A stretch of 64,000 nucleotides of DNA, taken from assembly GCA_016748015.1 (NCBI GenBank), contig JAAOMT010000429.1:1-64000 (forward strand). The letters are read 5' to 3'. Source of the DNA: Geosiphon pyriformis. Lineage: Eukaryota > Glomeromycota > Glomeromycetes > Archaeosporales > Geosiphonaceae. The translations under genes were made by a program, and so were the position numbers. The notes beneath the pieces were generated by a model. It was not told the DNA's origin, searched no databases, and saw only the letters and a list, made by a program, of their open reading frames with translations. Below, one piece after another: positions 38,792-50,766 of the stretch (position 1 is the stretch's first letter; the number at the start of each line of letters is the position of its first letter).

Positions 38792-39591
38792 AAATGCCCA
38801 AAAAAATTGTTATTAGATTAAGGAATTTACTTTGTGAACAGAACATTAACAAAATTAAGTCAAAGATTTAAAATTAAGAGACTATTATTATTATTATATT
38901 ATTTACAAACAAATGGCTTAGTTGAAAAATTCAACAGAATATTGTGTAAAATAATAGCCAAAATTAGCCAAAAAAACCAAGATAAATAGAATTTGTTAAT
39001 ATTATTAGTATTATTTGCTTATTAGACAATAAAGCAAGATATTATACAAGCAACATTATTTAAACTAGTCTATAATAGAACAGCAATAATACCAGTTAAG
39101 ATAGATATTAATACATATCCAACTAAACTAATAACAGAAGCCAACTTCCAAGAAACATTACTGAAAAAAACATATAACTTAATAAAAACTTTAGAAAACA
39201 AAAGACAAAGAGCAGTTAATAATATACAAAAGTCATAAACAAAACAAAAAACATAATATTATAACCAATTATCAAATAAACCAATCAAATTTAAGATTAA
39301 AAACAAAGTACTTTTACATTATATTAAAGCAAAAAAACAATAAAATAGAAAATCTAATTCCAAATAAGACAGATTATTTCACATTGAAAAAATTTTTGAA
39401 AATAAATCTTATAAATTAAGATAAGGCAACAAAATCTTAACTAAAGCAACATATAAAGATTAACTAAAATTATAATATAGTATTATTATTTACTAGTAAT
39501 ATTCTACAATTAAGAGTACAATAAATATTAATTCAATTAGATAAAATTTCATAAGATTTAGAACCAATCATAATTATTAACACAAACATGT
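38792..39591 (+). pseudogene. Integrase remainder and C-terminal tail (gypsy, plus strand)
   Basis: Continues the integrase after the solo LTR: LLLD-stop-GIYFVNRTL (consensus DQG with Q to stop), then LQTNGLVEKFNRILCKIIAK near 38920, IKQDIIQATLFKLVYNRTAI near 39030 and a KYPT-like segment. The GPY/F-like end lies near 39330. The rest of the C-terminal tail lies beyond the next insertion, at 42475-43206. The zinc-binding end and the catalytic core of the integrase are split by the 967-base LTR. Confidence 0.75.
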
Positions 39592-40534
39592 TGTTACTTA
39601 TAGAATATAGAAAGTATATTAGCATATAAATTAGCTAATTAGAAGTAGATGTAATAAATGTAGAATTCCAGGATTCTTTTTAGAAAAATTGCAAGATTTT
39701 AGGAATTTCAGAATTCTCATATGAGGAATTACAGGATTCCAGAATTCCAGAATTTCTCTTAAAAGAATTGCAGGATTTCATGAATTCCAGAATTCCTGGC
39801 TAAAAAATTGAAGAATTCAAGGAATCTTGTACAATGAAATTTATGTATATATAGCAGTAGTATCAGAAGCTAAAAAATTAGACTTCCAAAGTCAGTAGGA
39901 CTCTTAGAGTTAATTAGACTCACAAGTCATAATTATTAGAATTCTCAAGACTTCTTAGTTTAGATTTAATCTAAACAACTTTTTATATCACAAATATTAA
40001 TAAATAAGTATTCACTATCTCAATCTACTTCCCACTATTAACACTTCATGTTGATAGTAATTGATACTTAACCATACTAGAACAATAGCTCTTGATCACA
40101 GCTATTAATAGGATATTAACTTGCAATCATCTTGGTTTATTTTTTTTTATCTTTTTTTTATCTCTTTTATTTTATTTTTTTTGTTGTTGTGTATTAATTG
40201 ATTAAAAAAATTAAAGCACTGAGTTATTGACATTATGGATAGTCTGATAAAAGACCCAGAAATAAGAGTAGAATTATATATATATTAATAGATAGCTTAT
40301 CTGAAAAGCACAACTGTTAGATTAACCCAGCCATTACACTGAAAACAGAAATTGAAAAAACGACTTGAGAAATCAACCAATACCAACCATAATAAATTTC
40401 TGTTCATTATACAAAGAACTCAACCCAAACCTTTAGATACAAACAATTTTCAGAAATCAATATCATTATAGCAATTGAGCACCAGGTTATGGGTTTGTTA
40501 TTTGCTTTGAGATTCCAAATAATCACTTGTAACA
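39592..40534 (+). repeat. 5' LTR of the non-autonomous element
   Basis: 943 bases, TGTTACTTATAG to CACTTGTAACA. Differs from its partner almost only by C/T and G/A. Repeats around GAATTCCAGAATTCC lie at about 39660-39800 with a ~40-base rhythm, followed by ATGTATATATAGCAG (promoter-like) near 39842. The primer-binding region TTTGGTGCTTCCTGTGAGG follows directly. Confidence 0.9.
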
Positions 40535-41527
40535 TTTGGTGCTTCCTGTGAGGTATAATTCTACAGAGAACCAACACCAATTAATAATCATTCAAAAATG
40601 GCAGATCAAGAAAAAATAAGAGAAAATCACTTAGAACTTGCGAAATTTTTATTTTACTATTATTTTTGAAAAACTTGTTAAATTGAAAATTTGATCATTT
40701 AAAACCCAATTGTTAAAACCCTGAACATTTGAAACTTACTTTTGATAAACTTGTTAAAACTTGTTAAAATTAAAACTCCAATTATTTAAGACCCAATCAT
40801 TCAAAAAAAAAAAAAACTTTCCCAAATATTTGAAACTAGATAATTCCAATTCCACTATCATACAAAAAAACTTACTGTCAATAAAACTTGTTAAACTTCT
40901 AGCAATTCAAACTCCAGAAATTAATCAAAAACATGAACATTTGAAGTCTAATAAATTCCAAATCCCACTATCATACAAGAAAATTTACTTTCAATAACCC
41001 AAGAAAACTTAATTCTCACAGTATCAATAAATCAGCAAAACTTATCTGATAGCTCTGAGTCAGAATATTGGAATGTAGTCACAATTCACTTTCATGTATT
41101 ATATATTTGAAAAAGAGCCAATTAGCAAGAACAAATGGAAATTGGAATCGGAACTTAATTCTGATTCAAACTTCACTGATAATGACAATGATTCAAACTC
41201 CACTAATGATAATGACAATTCAAACTCTGCTAACAACAATTTAAACTCTACTTCAAATACCAAACAATATATCACACTTTTAGATCTTACAATGAAGCAG
41301 AAATTAACTAAATTCAGTAATAATAATAAGGGCATTATGTTTAAACATACACATAATACAAATGCAAGATTTGAACATAGATATTCTGAACAAACCACTA
41401 TAATTAAAAACCCCAGTCATGTATAAAATTAGATTTACAAATAACAATAGAAATTACAGCAACAACATTGATACAAAAGAGAGATTTAAAAGATTTTACA
41501 AGAGCTTAATATTAAAAGAGAGAATAA
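40535..41527 (+). pseudogene. Interior of the non-autonomous element (gag start, linker, dUTPase start)
   Basis: ATG at 40598 opens MADQEKIRENHLELAKFLF, the gag start of the larger elements, but the frame closes near 40668. Further open stretches are 40761-40997 (KLDNSNSTIIQKN, Q/N/I-rich linker) and 41094-41426, which ends in NKGIMFKHTHNTNARFEHRY, a mutated dUTPase motif 1 (consensus D-A-G-F-D-L). It then jumps to the tail before the polypurine tract AAAAGAGAGAATAA. No complete protein can be made. The long open linker may be chance or may reflect recent deletion. Confidence 0.75.
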
Positions 41528-42470
41528 TGTTACTTATAGAATATAAGAAATATATTAGCATATAAATTAGCCAATTAGAAGTAGATGTAATAAATGTGGA
41601 ATTCTAGAATTTTTCTCAGAAAAATTGCAAGATTTCAGGAATTTCAGAATTCTCATACAAGGAATTGCAGAATTTTAGAATTCCAGAATTCCTCTCAAAA
41701 GAATTGTAGGATTCTAAGAATTCTAAAATTCTTGGCTAGAAAATTGAAAAATTCAAGGAATCTTGTACAATAAAATTTATGTATATATAGCAGTAGTATC
41801 AGAAGCTAGAAAATTAGACTTCTAAAGTCAATAGAACTCTCAGAATCAATTAGACTCACAAGTCATAATTATTAGAATTCTTGAAATCTCTTAGTTTAGA
41901 TTTAATCTAAGCAATCTTCCATATCACAAATATTAATAAATAAGTATTCACTATCTCAATCCACTTCCCATTATCAACACTTCATGTTAATAGTAATTGA
42001 TACTTAACTATACTAAAACAATAGTTTTTGATCACAGCTATTAATAGAATACTAACTTGTAATCACCTTGGCTTATTTTTTTTTATCTTTTTTTTATCTT
42101 TTTTATTTTTTTTCTTTTGTTGTTGTGTACTAATTGATTAAAAAGATTAAAGTGCTGAGTTATTAACATTATAGATAGCCTGGTAAAAGATCCAGAAATA
42201 AGAGTAGAATTATATATATATTAACAGATAGCTTACTAGAAGGGCATGACTGTTAGATTAATTTGGCCACCACACTGAATACAGAAATTGAAAAAATAAC
42301 TTGAAAAATCAACCAATACCAACCATAGTAAATTTCTGTTCATTATACAAAGAACTCAATCTAAACCTTCAGATACAAACAATCTTTAAAAATCAACATT
42401 ATTATAGCAATTAAGCACCAAGTTATGAGTTTGTTATTTGCTTTGAGATCTCAAATAATCATCTGTAACA
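41528..42470 (+). repeat. 3' LTR of the non-autonomous element
   Basis: 943 bases, TGTTACTTATAG to CATCTGTAACA. Preceded by the polypurine tract and followed by the duplicated ATGT. Carries the same GAATTC-centred repeats (about 41600-41745) and ATGTATATATAGCAG as the 5' copy. Confidence 0.9.
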
Positions 42471-42474
42471 ATGT

Positions 42475-43206
42475 CAAATTAATCTACAAAAACAGTATAT
42501 AAAGAACCAATACATATGACAAAAGCAAATAGAAAGATAAAAATTGCTAACAACATTTATTTACTAACCTAACAATTATTTTAATTGATCAAATATCAAA
42601 AACTAAACATAAAAATCACAATTAATTAACAAACTATTTAATATAAAGACACAGAAAGAAAACAAAAACTTTAATATGAGATATAATATAGAGTATATTG
42701 AAAACATAAAAATATAGTAAAAAATATAATAGCAAAAGTAAAAATATCTATAAAAACACCAAAAACAATAGTACTATATAAGGAGTTAACAAAAAAAAAT
42801 TTGAAATGGTGAACATAACAATTTCTAAGAAACTTTTACTATTATCACTTAGAACAAAAGATCTATATTCAAAACTTATATATAAATAAAACAAGATAGA
42901 TATTTAATATAATAATATTATAACAATTCAAACAATTTGTGAAAAAAAACAATCTATCTATACAGACCCAGGCAATATACCAGTTACAAACAGAATTTTA
43001 AGACTGTTTGGAAATACTGCTTTACTCAACAATGAATACATTAATTATTAATCAATTGGGAAAAATAACCAATGCTCAATTTAAAGAATAATAGACCAAT
43101 ATTGTTCAAATAATTCTTAAAAAAGAAGTTATAGAGCTAATTAAAGAGAAAAATTTAAGAGATTTAAAAAATTTCAACAGAACTTAATATTAAAAAGAGA
43201 AAATAA
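42475..43206 (+). pseudogene. C-terminal tail of pol and polypurine tract (gypsy, plus strand)
   Basis: Continues the host element after the non-autonomous insertion. It corresponds to the roughly 230-residue tail that follows integrase in the element at 62551-64000. It is too decayed to read in full. It ends in RDLKNFNRT-like sequence and the polypurine tract AAAAAGAGAAAATAA just before the 3' LTR. Confidence 0.6.
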
Positions 43207-43978
43207 TATTACTTATAGAAATTATAATAATAGGTAAAATAGCTAATCAAAAATAAACATAGTAAAAAAAATAATTACAGAATTTCAGAATTCCAAAATT
43301 TCTGTTAAAAAAATTGAAGAATTTCAAGAAATCTTATATAATATAAATTATGTATATATAGCAAAAGTATTAAAAGCAGAAAAGTATTTATTTAACTTAG
43401 ATAGAATAGTAGCTAGCAATAACTACTTACTTCTATCTTTTTTTCAAAAGATAGTTTTTATGATTTAAAGCAGAATTACATCAATATTAATAAAATATCT
43501 TATTATTATTCAATCCATATTATTGTTGTTTGATTAAAAATATTAAATTACTTCTTTGTTATTAACAACTTATGTTAATAAACTTCAATATTTAACTATA
43601 ATAAACTAATAGCTTTTAATTATAGTTATTAATAAAATACTAATTTTTTATTTTTATTTTATTTTATTTTATTTTTTTGTTGTTTATTAATTAATTAAAG
43701 AGATTAAGTACTAAGTATTTGACATCAAAAATAGTCTGAAAAAAACCCTGAGAATAAAGATAAAAATTTAAGAATAACTTACCAAAAAAACATAACTACC
43801 AAAATAAACTGGCTACTATACTAAAAAAAAATTCACAGAAGAAATCATTAATTAAATTTTTGTCTATTATACAAAAAACTCAATCAAAACTTTTAAAAAT
43901 TACAGATATTTTCAGCTATTAAGCAGCAAGTTATGAGTTTGTTATTTGTTTCAACATCTCAAATAATTATTTGTAATA
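43207..43978 (+). repeat. 3' LTR of the plus-strand gypsy element
   Basis: 772 bases, TATTACTTATAG (TGTTACT with G to A) to TTTGTAATA (TGTAACA with C to T), followed by ACAT. It pairs with 29294-30111 by shared subfamily features and not with the 943-base LTRs nested between them. Confidence 0.85.
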
Positions 43979-43982
43979 ACAT

Positions 43983-45990
43983 ATTATAAAAGATATTTTT
44001 TTTCTTATTTTTTTGAATTAATTTGAGTAAATTTGTTAAATTTCTTCAATTTTAATAATAAATTTTATTGTAATATAAAAAATATTGTTTAAATTAGTAT
44101 TGTAATTACTGTTTTTTAATTGAAAACCAGTTTTCTGACATAGTTAGAGTTTTTAAGTAATTTTTAATGTTTTTGTAATTTTCAGGATCCATTGTTTTAT
44201 TAATTGTTGTTTTGTTATTAAGTTGTTGAGTTTTAGATATTAATTTTAATCTTGTTTTATTCTGAAAAGACTATTAATATTTGTGTATAATTTTTTTAGT
44301 TAATAATACACAATATATTTGTAATTGGCTAAAAAATCAGTTCATTAGGATTGCTTTATACTGAGGTTTGAATTTTTTTTATTGAACTATTTAAGTTTAA
44401 TATTATTAGTGATAATGTCAAATTGAAATTTATTTCGAAAATATTGTTAAAAGTATTTAAAAACTCAGATAACAACTGTTGCTTCTAATTTAATTGATCT
44501 ATATTTGAGTTCTATTGACTTGAGTGTTTTACTAGTATATATAATCACTTACTTATTGTTATTGTTATCTAATTGTAATAGAATGGTACCAAAAACTATA
44601 TGTAAAGCATTAATAGTTAACTGAAATTTTTACTAAAATTTAGATAGGCAAGAATTAAAACTGTAGTAAGTTTTTTTTTGATAGTATTAAATATTTATTG
44701 TTAAGTTTATGTTTATTGATATTTCACATCTTTGTTGGTTAAATAATTAAGTGGTTTGGCAATTTCATGAAATTTTTTAATAAATTTTTAGTAATAAGAA
44801 GCTAATCTTATAAATTCTTTTAGTTTTATAATATTTCAAGAGATTTTAAAGTTATTAACAGCACTAATTATTTTTAGATTGGATTAAACTCTATTCTTGC
44901 TAATAATGTGTTCAAGAAAAATCAAACTTGTTTTTCTGAAATAATATTTTTTAATATTTAATTTCAATCTTGTTTTTTATAATTATTGAAAAACTTCTTA
45001 CAGATAAACCAAATAAGCTTTAAAACTTAGAGAGTATATATTAGTGTTATTAAGATAAACAATTATTAATTGCTATAAGAGTTTTTTATAGATAATATTC
45101 ATAAATTTTTGGAATGTTGTTGGTATATTGCAAAGTCTAAAATGCATTATATTGAACTTGTAATTTTTTTTTTGGGTAATAAAAGCTGTTTTGAATCAGT
45201 CTTTAAATTTTATTTTAACTTGTTAGTATTTGCTTTCCAAGTTCAGAGTTGAAAAAAACTTGGGTTTTTTTAGCACATTTAGTATGTTATCAATTCTTAA
45301 TAATAAATAGACATCTCCAACTATAACACTATTTAGTTGATAATAATTTACACAAAATTTGATTTTTTCATTTTTTTTAATAAAAACTACTGGTAAAACC
45401 CAAGAACTTCTTGATAATTGAATCAGTTTGTTGTTAAACATTCTCTAAACTTTTTCTCTAATGAGTTGGTAGCTAATAAATAAAACTTAATAGGCTTGTT
45501 GGCATTTTAATAGAGCATTTTTTGTATGAATTTGATGTTATATAATATTGATTTTTCCTAGATTATTGTTATCTTTGACAAATATATTAGCATATTTAGC
45601 TATTAACTGTTTCAATTGTTTTTGGAATTCTAAAAGATTCATGTTAATTTAAGAAAGTTTTTCTTTTATTATGTGGTAGTTTTTGGTATTCAAAATAATA
45701 TTTGGGTTTGGAAATAGTATATATTTCACAATTTCAATAAAATTAAAGACAGTTTAAAAAGTTTTATTCTGAAAGATATTGCTATGTATAATTTCAATTT
45801 CAATTTATTTAATAAAATAATAAAATAATTGTTAAGATTATAAAATATAACTTGAAATTTCTTTATTTTTTTCAAAATATAAATGTTTAGAATTAAAATT
45901 TGTGTTTTAAACAAATTTATTCATTTGATTCGAAGATTTGTTAAGAGATAATTAGTTTTGGACAAGTGTAAATTTCATAATGTTCTCCAA
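43983..45990 (-). pseudogene. Reverse transcriptase and RNase H of the outer gypsy element
   Basis: On the minus strand, 45441-45223 reads LIQLSRSSWVLPVVFIKK, KIKFCVNYYQLNSVIVGD and FFSTLNLESKY, the fingers/palm start of a Ty3 reverse transcriptase. Further left, VYLNNTNIYSLSFKAYL near 45060 is the active site, with both Asp of YLDD now Asn. Then LKLNIKKYYFRKTSLIFLEH and the connection/RNase H follow to 43983, where the inserted element interrupts. The frame is broken repeatedly. Confidence 0.78.
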
Positions 45991-46039
45991 AAAATAATAT
46001 AGTAATTAGTTATAAAAGTCAAAGAATCTAATAAAATTT

Positions 46040-46450
46040 ATTCTTTATATTAAAAGCTATATTTACTGAAATTGTAAATCATTCAGTTGAACCAAAACTT
46101 TGGGTTCTTTTATTATTTTTGTCTAATTGTTTTTTTTAATTGACTGATTATAAATTTAAAATATTAATTAAAAGTAGATAAATTGTTTAGACAATCTTTT
46201 CAGCATGCTTAATTTTGAATAGTTTTTTGGTTTTATTTTGTAACATAATAGTGATATTTTTGATGTATTTTGCATCTATAACTTTTCTTTTAATATTTAT
46301 TTTGAAAGCAATTTTGAAGTTGATCTTTATTAAGAACTTAAATTAAAAGACCAAAATATTTTTGTTTAAATATTATAGATTATATTTAGCATTAATTTCG
46401 TAAATTTTTTCTGGTTTAATTCTTTGTTCATTATTGTTAAAGTATTTGAG
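46040..46450 (-). pseudogene. dUTPase domain of the outer gypsy element
   Basis: Minus strand, from 46450 down: EKIYEINAKYNL (motif 1, consensus DTDAGFDL), FKIAFKINIKRKVIDAKYIK (joins the start of the fold to motif 3 IDAGY), ITIMLQNKTKKLFKI, HAEKIV-stop-TIYLLLI (motif 4) and TQSFGSTE (motif 5, GFGSTG). The segment between motifs 1 and 3 that should carry motif 2 (SRS-type) is missing, so a deletion of about 20 residues is likely. Position is between protease and reverse transcriptase, as in the other gypsy elements here. Confidence 0.75.
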
Positions 46451-46459
46451 TTGTATAAT

Positions 46460-49440
46460 AGGCTGATTTTTGACCAAGTAGATTGGTGTAGTTGCAATTT
46501 TTTCTTTTGGTTCAGGTTTTCTAAATATGATTTCATGTTTGTTACTTTTACTGAGCAAAAAAATGCTAAGAGCATAACATTTTAAACATTATTAATTGTT
46601 ACAAAACATAACATATTCTTTGCATATTTGAATATTTATTTGCTCTAATTATTAAATTTAAAGTTTTTTGATTAGATAAGTGTGATTTGTAATTTAGTGA
46701 TATACTTTTACTTTATCTTTATAGTTGTATCTAGTAATTTCAAAAATATATTCAATATATTTAGCTTTTTTTATTTGGCAAACATTTTTTTGGGTTTTTC
46801 TGATAATTAAAATCATAATCAGTTCAAAAATTATTTCAGTATTATGTGAATAATAATAGAGTTTAGAATACTAAACATTGTTTCAACTATTGGTTTTTTT
46901 GAAAATTTTTTGTTTTGTTTCTTCAGCCCAATTAGATGTTAATCTAAAAGCCATATAAGTTTCGATAATTGGCATTTTTTTTTCTCTTCAAATTTGAACA
47001 CAGAGGTTTTTTTTAATTGTTTGTTAAAAGTATTACAAGTAATAAGTATTTTAATGTATTGTTCTTAATATAAAATCTTAAGCTTTTGAGTTTTTTAATC
47101 TAAGTTTGTATTGGCTTTGAGAAGCTAATTGTTTTTGATAAAAGCTTAGTATTAGGATGCATCCATAATTAAAACTTTAATTAAAATAGTAATTCCATTT
47201 ATTGTAAATGAAAAATTGTCAATTTTTTTTACTGGTATTTTTTTATACCATCTGTTATAATGATAACTGTTTGAACAGATCTGTTAATATTTTATTGTAA
47301 CTGTTGTATTAATTAGTAAGTAATAATGTTTCTGGCAAATCTACTGTCTAAGATTAACTGAATTTTTTTTTTGACTTTGGCTTCTGTATATATAGCTGTG
47401 ATTGCTTTTTGTTCTGTGATAGCTGTATTACTAAACAAAAATAGTAACTTATTTGCTTTGAATTTAGATAAAAATATATTGAAGAAATTGGCATTTTGAG
47501 CAATTCTGGCTAATAAGATTGTATTATTAAAAGAGTTTTGTCTTAAGACTGCAGCTTTACTTTTAGAAAGTATAGTTTGCTAAAAATCCGATTTTTTTGG
47601 TATTGTAAAATAGCTAAATTGTATATGGTAATAGTTGAGTTTTTTTTGAATTGAATTTCAAGGAACTAATTAATTATTGGAATTAAATTTATTATTGTTG
47701 TTGTAAATTAGTTTTAAGGTACAAATTGGTTTTGTTGAACCAATTTTTAAACAGATATTTAATATTGCTAAACTGGTAGTTATTAATACTGTTATTAAAT
47801 GGGTTGTGAAACAGATTAATAGTAATTATTCTGGTATTAAGGTTTTGGTAAATAATAAATTGGTGGTAAAAATTAGTAGTAAAATTGTTAAGATTGGGAA
47901 TAATATTGATTATTTTTTTGATGTTGGTTTTATTGCATTTTTCTGCAGTCTTATTTTCAATGTTCTGGAATTTCACAATAATAACAGTTTTGGTTTTAGC
48001 TGTTTAATAATGAAAAGTTGCTTGGATTTTGTTGTTGTGATAATTAATATCTCTGTTATTACTGTTGTTATTGATTGATAAAATAGTTTTTAATCTTCTT
48101 GGTTAGTTGGTCAATTTTTTTTTAGCTATTAAACTGGTTTTTTCAATGGCTAAGTTGACAAGTTTTGTGCAGTTAGCTTTTTTTATGGCTATTTCATAAG
48201 CCTTAATATGTTAAATAATAGTAGTTAAATCTTTTAAAACATGTGGTCAAAATTTCTTAATGAGTTTGTTTTTTAATCCTGCAATAAATTGATCTAAAAT
48301 CAGGATATTAGAATAGTAGTTATTGATTTTCAAGTGTCAAATTTGTCAAAAAAGTTTGTTGAACTTCCCAAAATAGATTATAACAGATTTGAATGGTTTT
48401 GTTTAATATTGTAGAACTAATTTTGGAAAGTAATAAAGATGTTATTATTAGTAAATTGTTTCAGAAAAACATCTTTAAATGCTTGCCAATTTTTAAATAA
48501 TTCTGCCAAATTCTCAAATTATTCTCTAGCTGTTCCTTAGAAAAAGTAAGAAATAATTTTTAATATTCTGGCTGTATTCTATTTGTTTGCATCTTCTGCT
48601 TTTCTAACTCTGTCTAACTATTCTTAAGAATTGGTGTTAGCATTTTTACTAGTAAATTTAGTAATTTTTGCAATATAAGTAATTGTTATGTCTTTTGTGT
48701 TTTTATTTTTGGCAGTTTTTTCCTTAGTAAATTCAGAAGTGTCTTTGTTGTTATTGGAATGATTACTTTGATTTTCTGCTAAAAAGTTAAGAAAATTTGT
48801 GCTGGTAAAAATTTGTTCTGACTGTTGTATTAGACTTTTTAATAATATAAAATCTTCTAGTTTCAAAAAATAATTAAGTAATAAATTTGGTATTTGAGTT
48901 TGAACAAGTAAAGCTAGAAAAAATGTGATTAAAAATGGTAGTTTAGAATCAGTTCCTTATTTAGGTATTTGTAAATGTTAAAAAGTTGGTTTTGGTGTAT
49001 TAAATATTGTTTAAATTAGTCAAATATTTTTTTTTGTCTTTTTTGCTTGTTTTAGGTTCTAATTCAAGTTTAAAAATAAATTGTAAATTGGCAAAATACT
49101 TTTTTTAACAAAACTTAATAATATTATAAACAAGTTTTTTAAAATAAGTAGCATAATTATTAGCATTAATGTTTTCTAAGTCTTTATTTAAGTAGTAGAT
49201 AAGATTTTTAAGAAAATTTTACTTGATTTTTGTAATGTTGTAGTCTCTAAAAAAGTATTCATTGATTCAGTTTTCAATATATTAAAAAAGTGTTTTTTTA
49301 AAGACTGTAATTTTGTTTCAGATTCCAAATTATTGTTTACAGTAAGTATAAATTAACTGATAGTATTCTAAAGTTGTTATGTTTAATATAATTGCCACTT
49401 TGAAATTGTTGTTGTTGTATTAATTTATAAGAAAACATTA
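46460..49440 (-). pseudogene. gag, protease and linker of the outer gypsy element
   Basis: Gag on the minus strand: 48866-48624 shows a spacer with ITYIAKITKFTSKNANTN, a block (TYIAKIxKFTGE in relatives) that starts the capsid-like part. 47976-47692 is an N/I/Q-rich linker. Protease near 47420-47340: KKKIQLILDSRFARNIIT, where DSG has become DSR. 46575-46373 is the linker leading into dUTPase. No intact frame. PR and gag identities rest on motif positions and remembered relatives. Confidence 0.68.
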
Positions 49441-49442
49441 AA

Positions 49443-50392
49443 TATTATTAAAGATTTATGGTTTCTTTTTTTAATTGCTGTAATGTTAGTTTGCTGTTAA
49501 TTCACAATTATTGAAAACAAATAAATCTTTAATAACTGAATTTATCTTTAAATTATCTTCTATAATTTAAACTGCTGAATTTATAAGTAGAATAGCCAAT
49601 TTTATGCCAGTTATTTTGTGGTAAAAGTCAATTTTTTCTCAAAAATTACTTGTCTAAAAGCTCACTAAAAATATGTAGTTATTTTGCTATAAAAGTCAAT
49701 TTTTTTACAAAAATTTGGTCTGTAAACTACCTTAATGATTATAATAAAAAAATATAAAAAAATATAAAAAATATAAAAGAAATAAAATTTAGTTTAAGAG
49801 AATTATTTCTGATCTAAGTTTGAAAGGACTAACAGTTTACTGAAATTGGTAGCTAATCAATTTTAAAATATTAATTGAATTTTAAGAAAGAATTTCAAGT
49901 ATAAATAATTAAAAAATTTGGGCTTTCAAAGTATTTAATTTTTATTTGTTTTTCTTGAAAAGATGTATAAAAGTTATTTAATTTTAACTAAAATAATTTT
50001 TAATAAGATATATTTTCTTGAAAAAAGAAGCTTTTTTTTATATAACTTGTTATAATATTAGTCTGTGAATTTAAACTTTTTTTTTATTATAATTTTAATG
50101 AACTAAAGATACATTTTAATAAACTACAAGTTATTTTATTGAGCTATTAACTATTTTGGTGAATTATTTTTTATTTAAGCAAATTTTTAAATATTATATA
50201 ATTTGGTATATTGTGTACTTTAATTATCTTAATTTCTATTATACAAATTAAATTATTAATTGAATAGCAATTTTTTATAATTTTTGATTAAATAATAAGT
50301 GATAATTTAAATAATAATAATATATACTAATTAATAATAAAAATTATAAGATAATTTTATGCTAATTAATGTCTAAAATTCTACTGGTAATA
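49443..50392 (-). repeat. 5' LTR of the outer minus-strand gypsy element
   Basis: 950 bases, paired with 26342-27309. On the minus strand it starts TATTACCAGTAGAATTTTAG (TGTTACCAGTGG in the young copy). TTAT at 50393-50396 is the target duplication. Same blocks as the other LTRs of this family, with CpG lost. Confidence 0.85.
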
Positions 50393-50766
50393 TTATATTT
50401 AGTTTTCAAAACAACTATTTTATGTTTTAACTTATTAACTGTTTTATTAAAAGTATCTATATATACCAAAATTTTATTAATCTTAAAACCAAGTGTATTA
50501 CTTAAAACCAAATTATCATTAGTAAATTGTTTAAACACAATAATTAAAAATCTAACTGGCTTAATAATAAACTTAATCAGAACAAAAAACTTGGCCAAAT
50601 CAGATTTCAAAAAAGTCAATTGAGAAAAAATTGCAAAAACATCAGCCAACATATTAATAAGAAAAACAAAACCAACTAGAAGACTAAAAACCAAAAAAAA
50701 ACACAAAAACAGCAGTTTTAACATAAAACTTAATATTATTATCCAATAGAAATTAACAAAAATCAA
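50393..50766 (-). pseudogene. LINE ORF1 piece, right half of a split gene
   Basis: Minus strand: FLINMLADVFAIFSQLTF, KSDLAKFFVLIKFIIKPVRF, NDNLVLSNTLGFKINKILVY and KHKIVVLKTKYNI. This matches the ORF1 at 2170-2410 (LAKLSTLVKSIIKFVGRL, LNNKINKFMVYLNVFSKF). The next codons of the same protein continue at 26341 on the far side of the gypsy insertion, which makes this LINE the outermost layer of the nest. Confidence 0.78.

Larger units (their letters stand above)
39592..42470 (+). mobile_element. Short non-autonomous gypsy-type LTR element
   Basis: Two LTRs of exactly 943 bases (39592-40534, 41528-42470) enclose a 993-base interior with no reverse transcriptase or integrase. Perfect target duplication ATGT at 39588-39591 and 42471-42474. 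The interior keeps the primer-binding region, the beginning of gag with an intact ATG, a linker, the beginning of the dUTPase and the polypurine tract, so it is an internally deleted derivative of the local gypsy family that would need proteins from elsewhere to move. It lies in the C-terminal tail of the larger element. Confidence 0.9.
29294..43978 (+). mobile_element. Ty3/gypsy element, plus strand, carrying three nested insertions
   Basis: Flanked by LTRs of one subfamily (29294-30111, 43207-43978), with target duplication ATAT on the left and ACAT on the right, one C/T apart. Gene order: gag, protease, cysteine-rich segment, dUTPase, reverse transcriptase, RNase H, integrase, C-terminal tail, polypurine tract. 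Insertions inside: solo LTR 33038-33952, solo LTR 37821-38787, and a non-autonomous LTR element 39592-42470. Without these it is about 9.9 kb. It sits in the pol gene of the minus-strand element. Confidence 0.87.
26342..50392 (-). mobile_element. Ty3/gypsy element, minus strand, split by a second gypsy element
   Basis: Both LTRs are present in the same orientation (26342-27309 and 49443-50392) with TG-type inverted ends and a 4-bp target duplication CTAT/TTAT. Internal parts read right to left: gag, protease, dUTPase, reverse transcriptase and RNase H (49440 to 43983), then integrase (29289 to 27310). The gap between 29290 and 43982 is a complete foreign element. Without its insert the element is about 9.4 kb. 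It landed in a LINE ORF1. All coding parts are broken. Confidence 0.85.

Noticed and set aside
41094-41426. 110-codon N/S/D-rich frame as an independent small gene
   Set aside because: It is the linker plus dUTPase start of the gypsy family, lying between the LTRs of the non-autonomous element.
47806-48078. 90-codon plus-strand frame rich in V and N
   Set aside because: Antisense shadow of the N/I/Q-rich gag linker of the minus-strand gypsy element.
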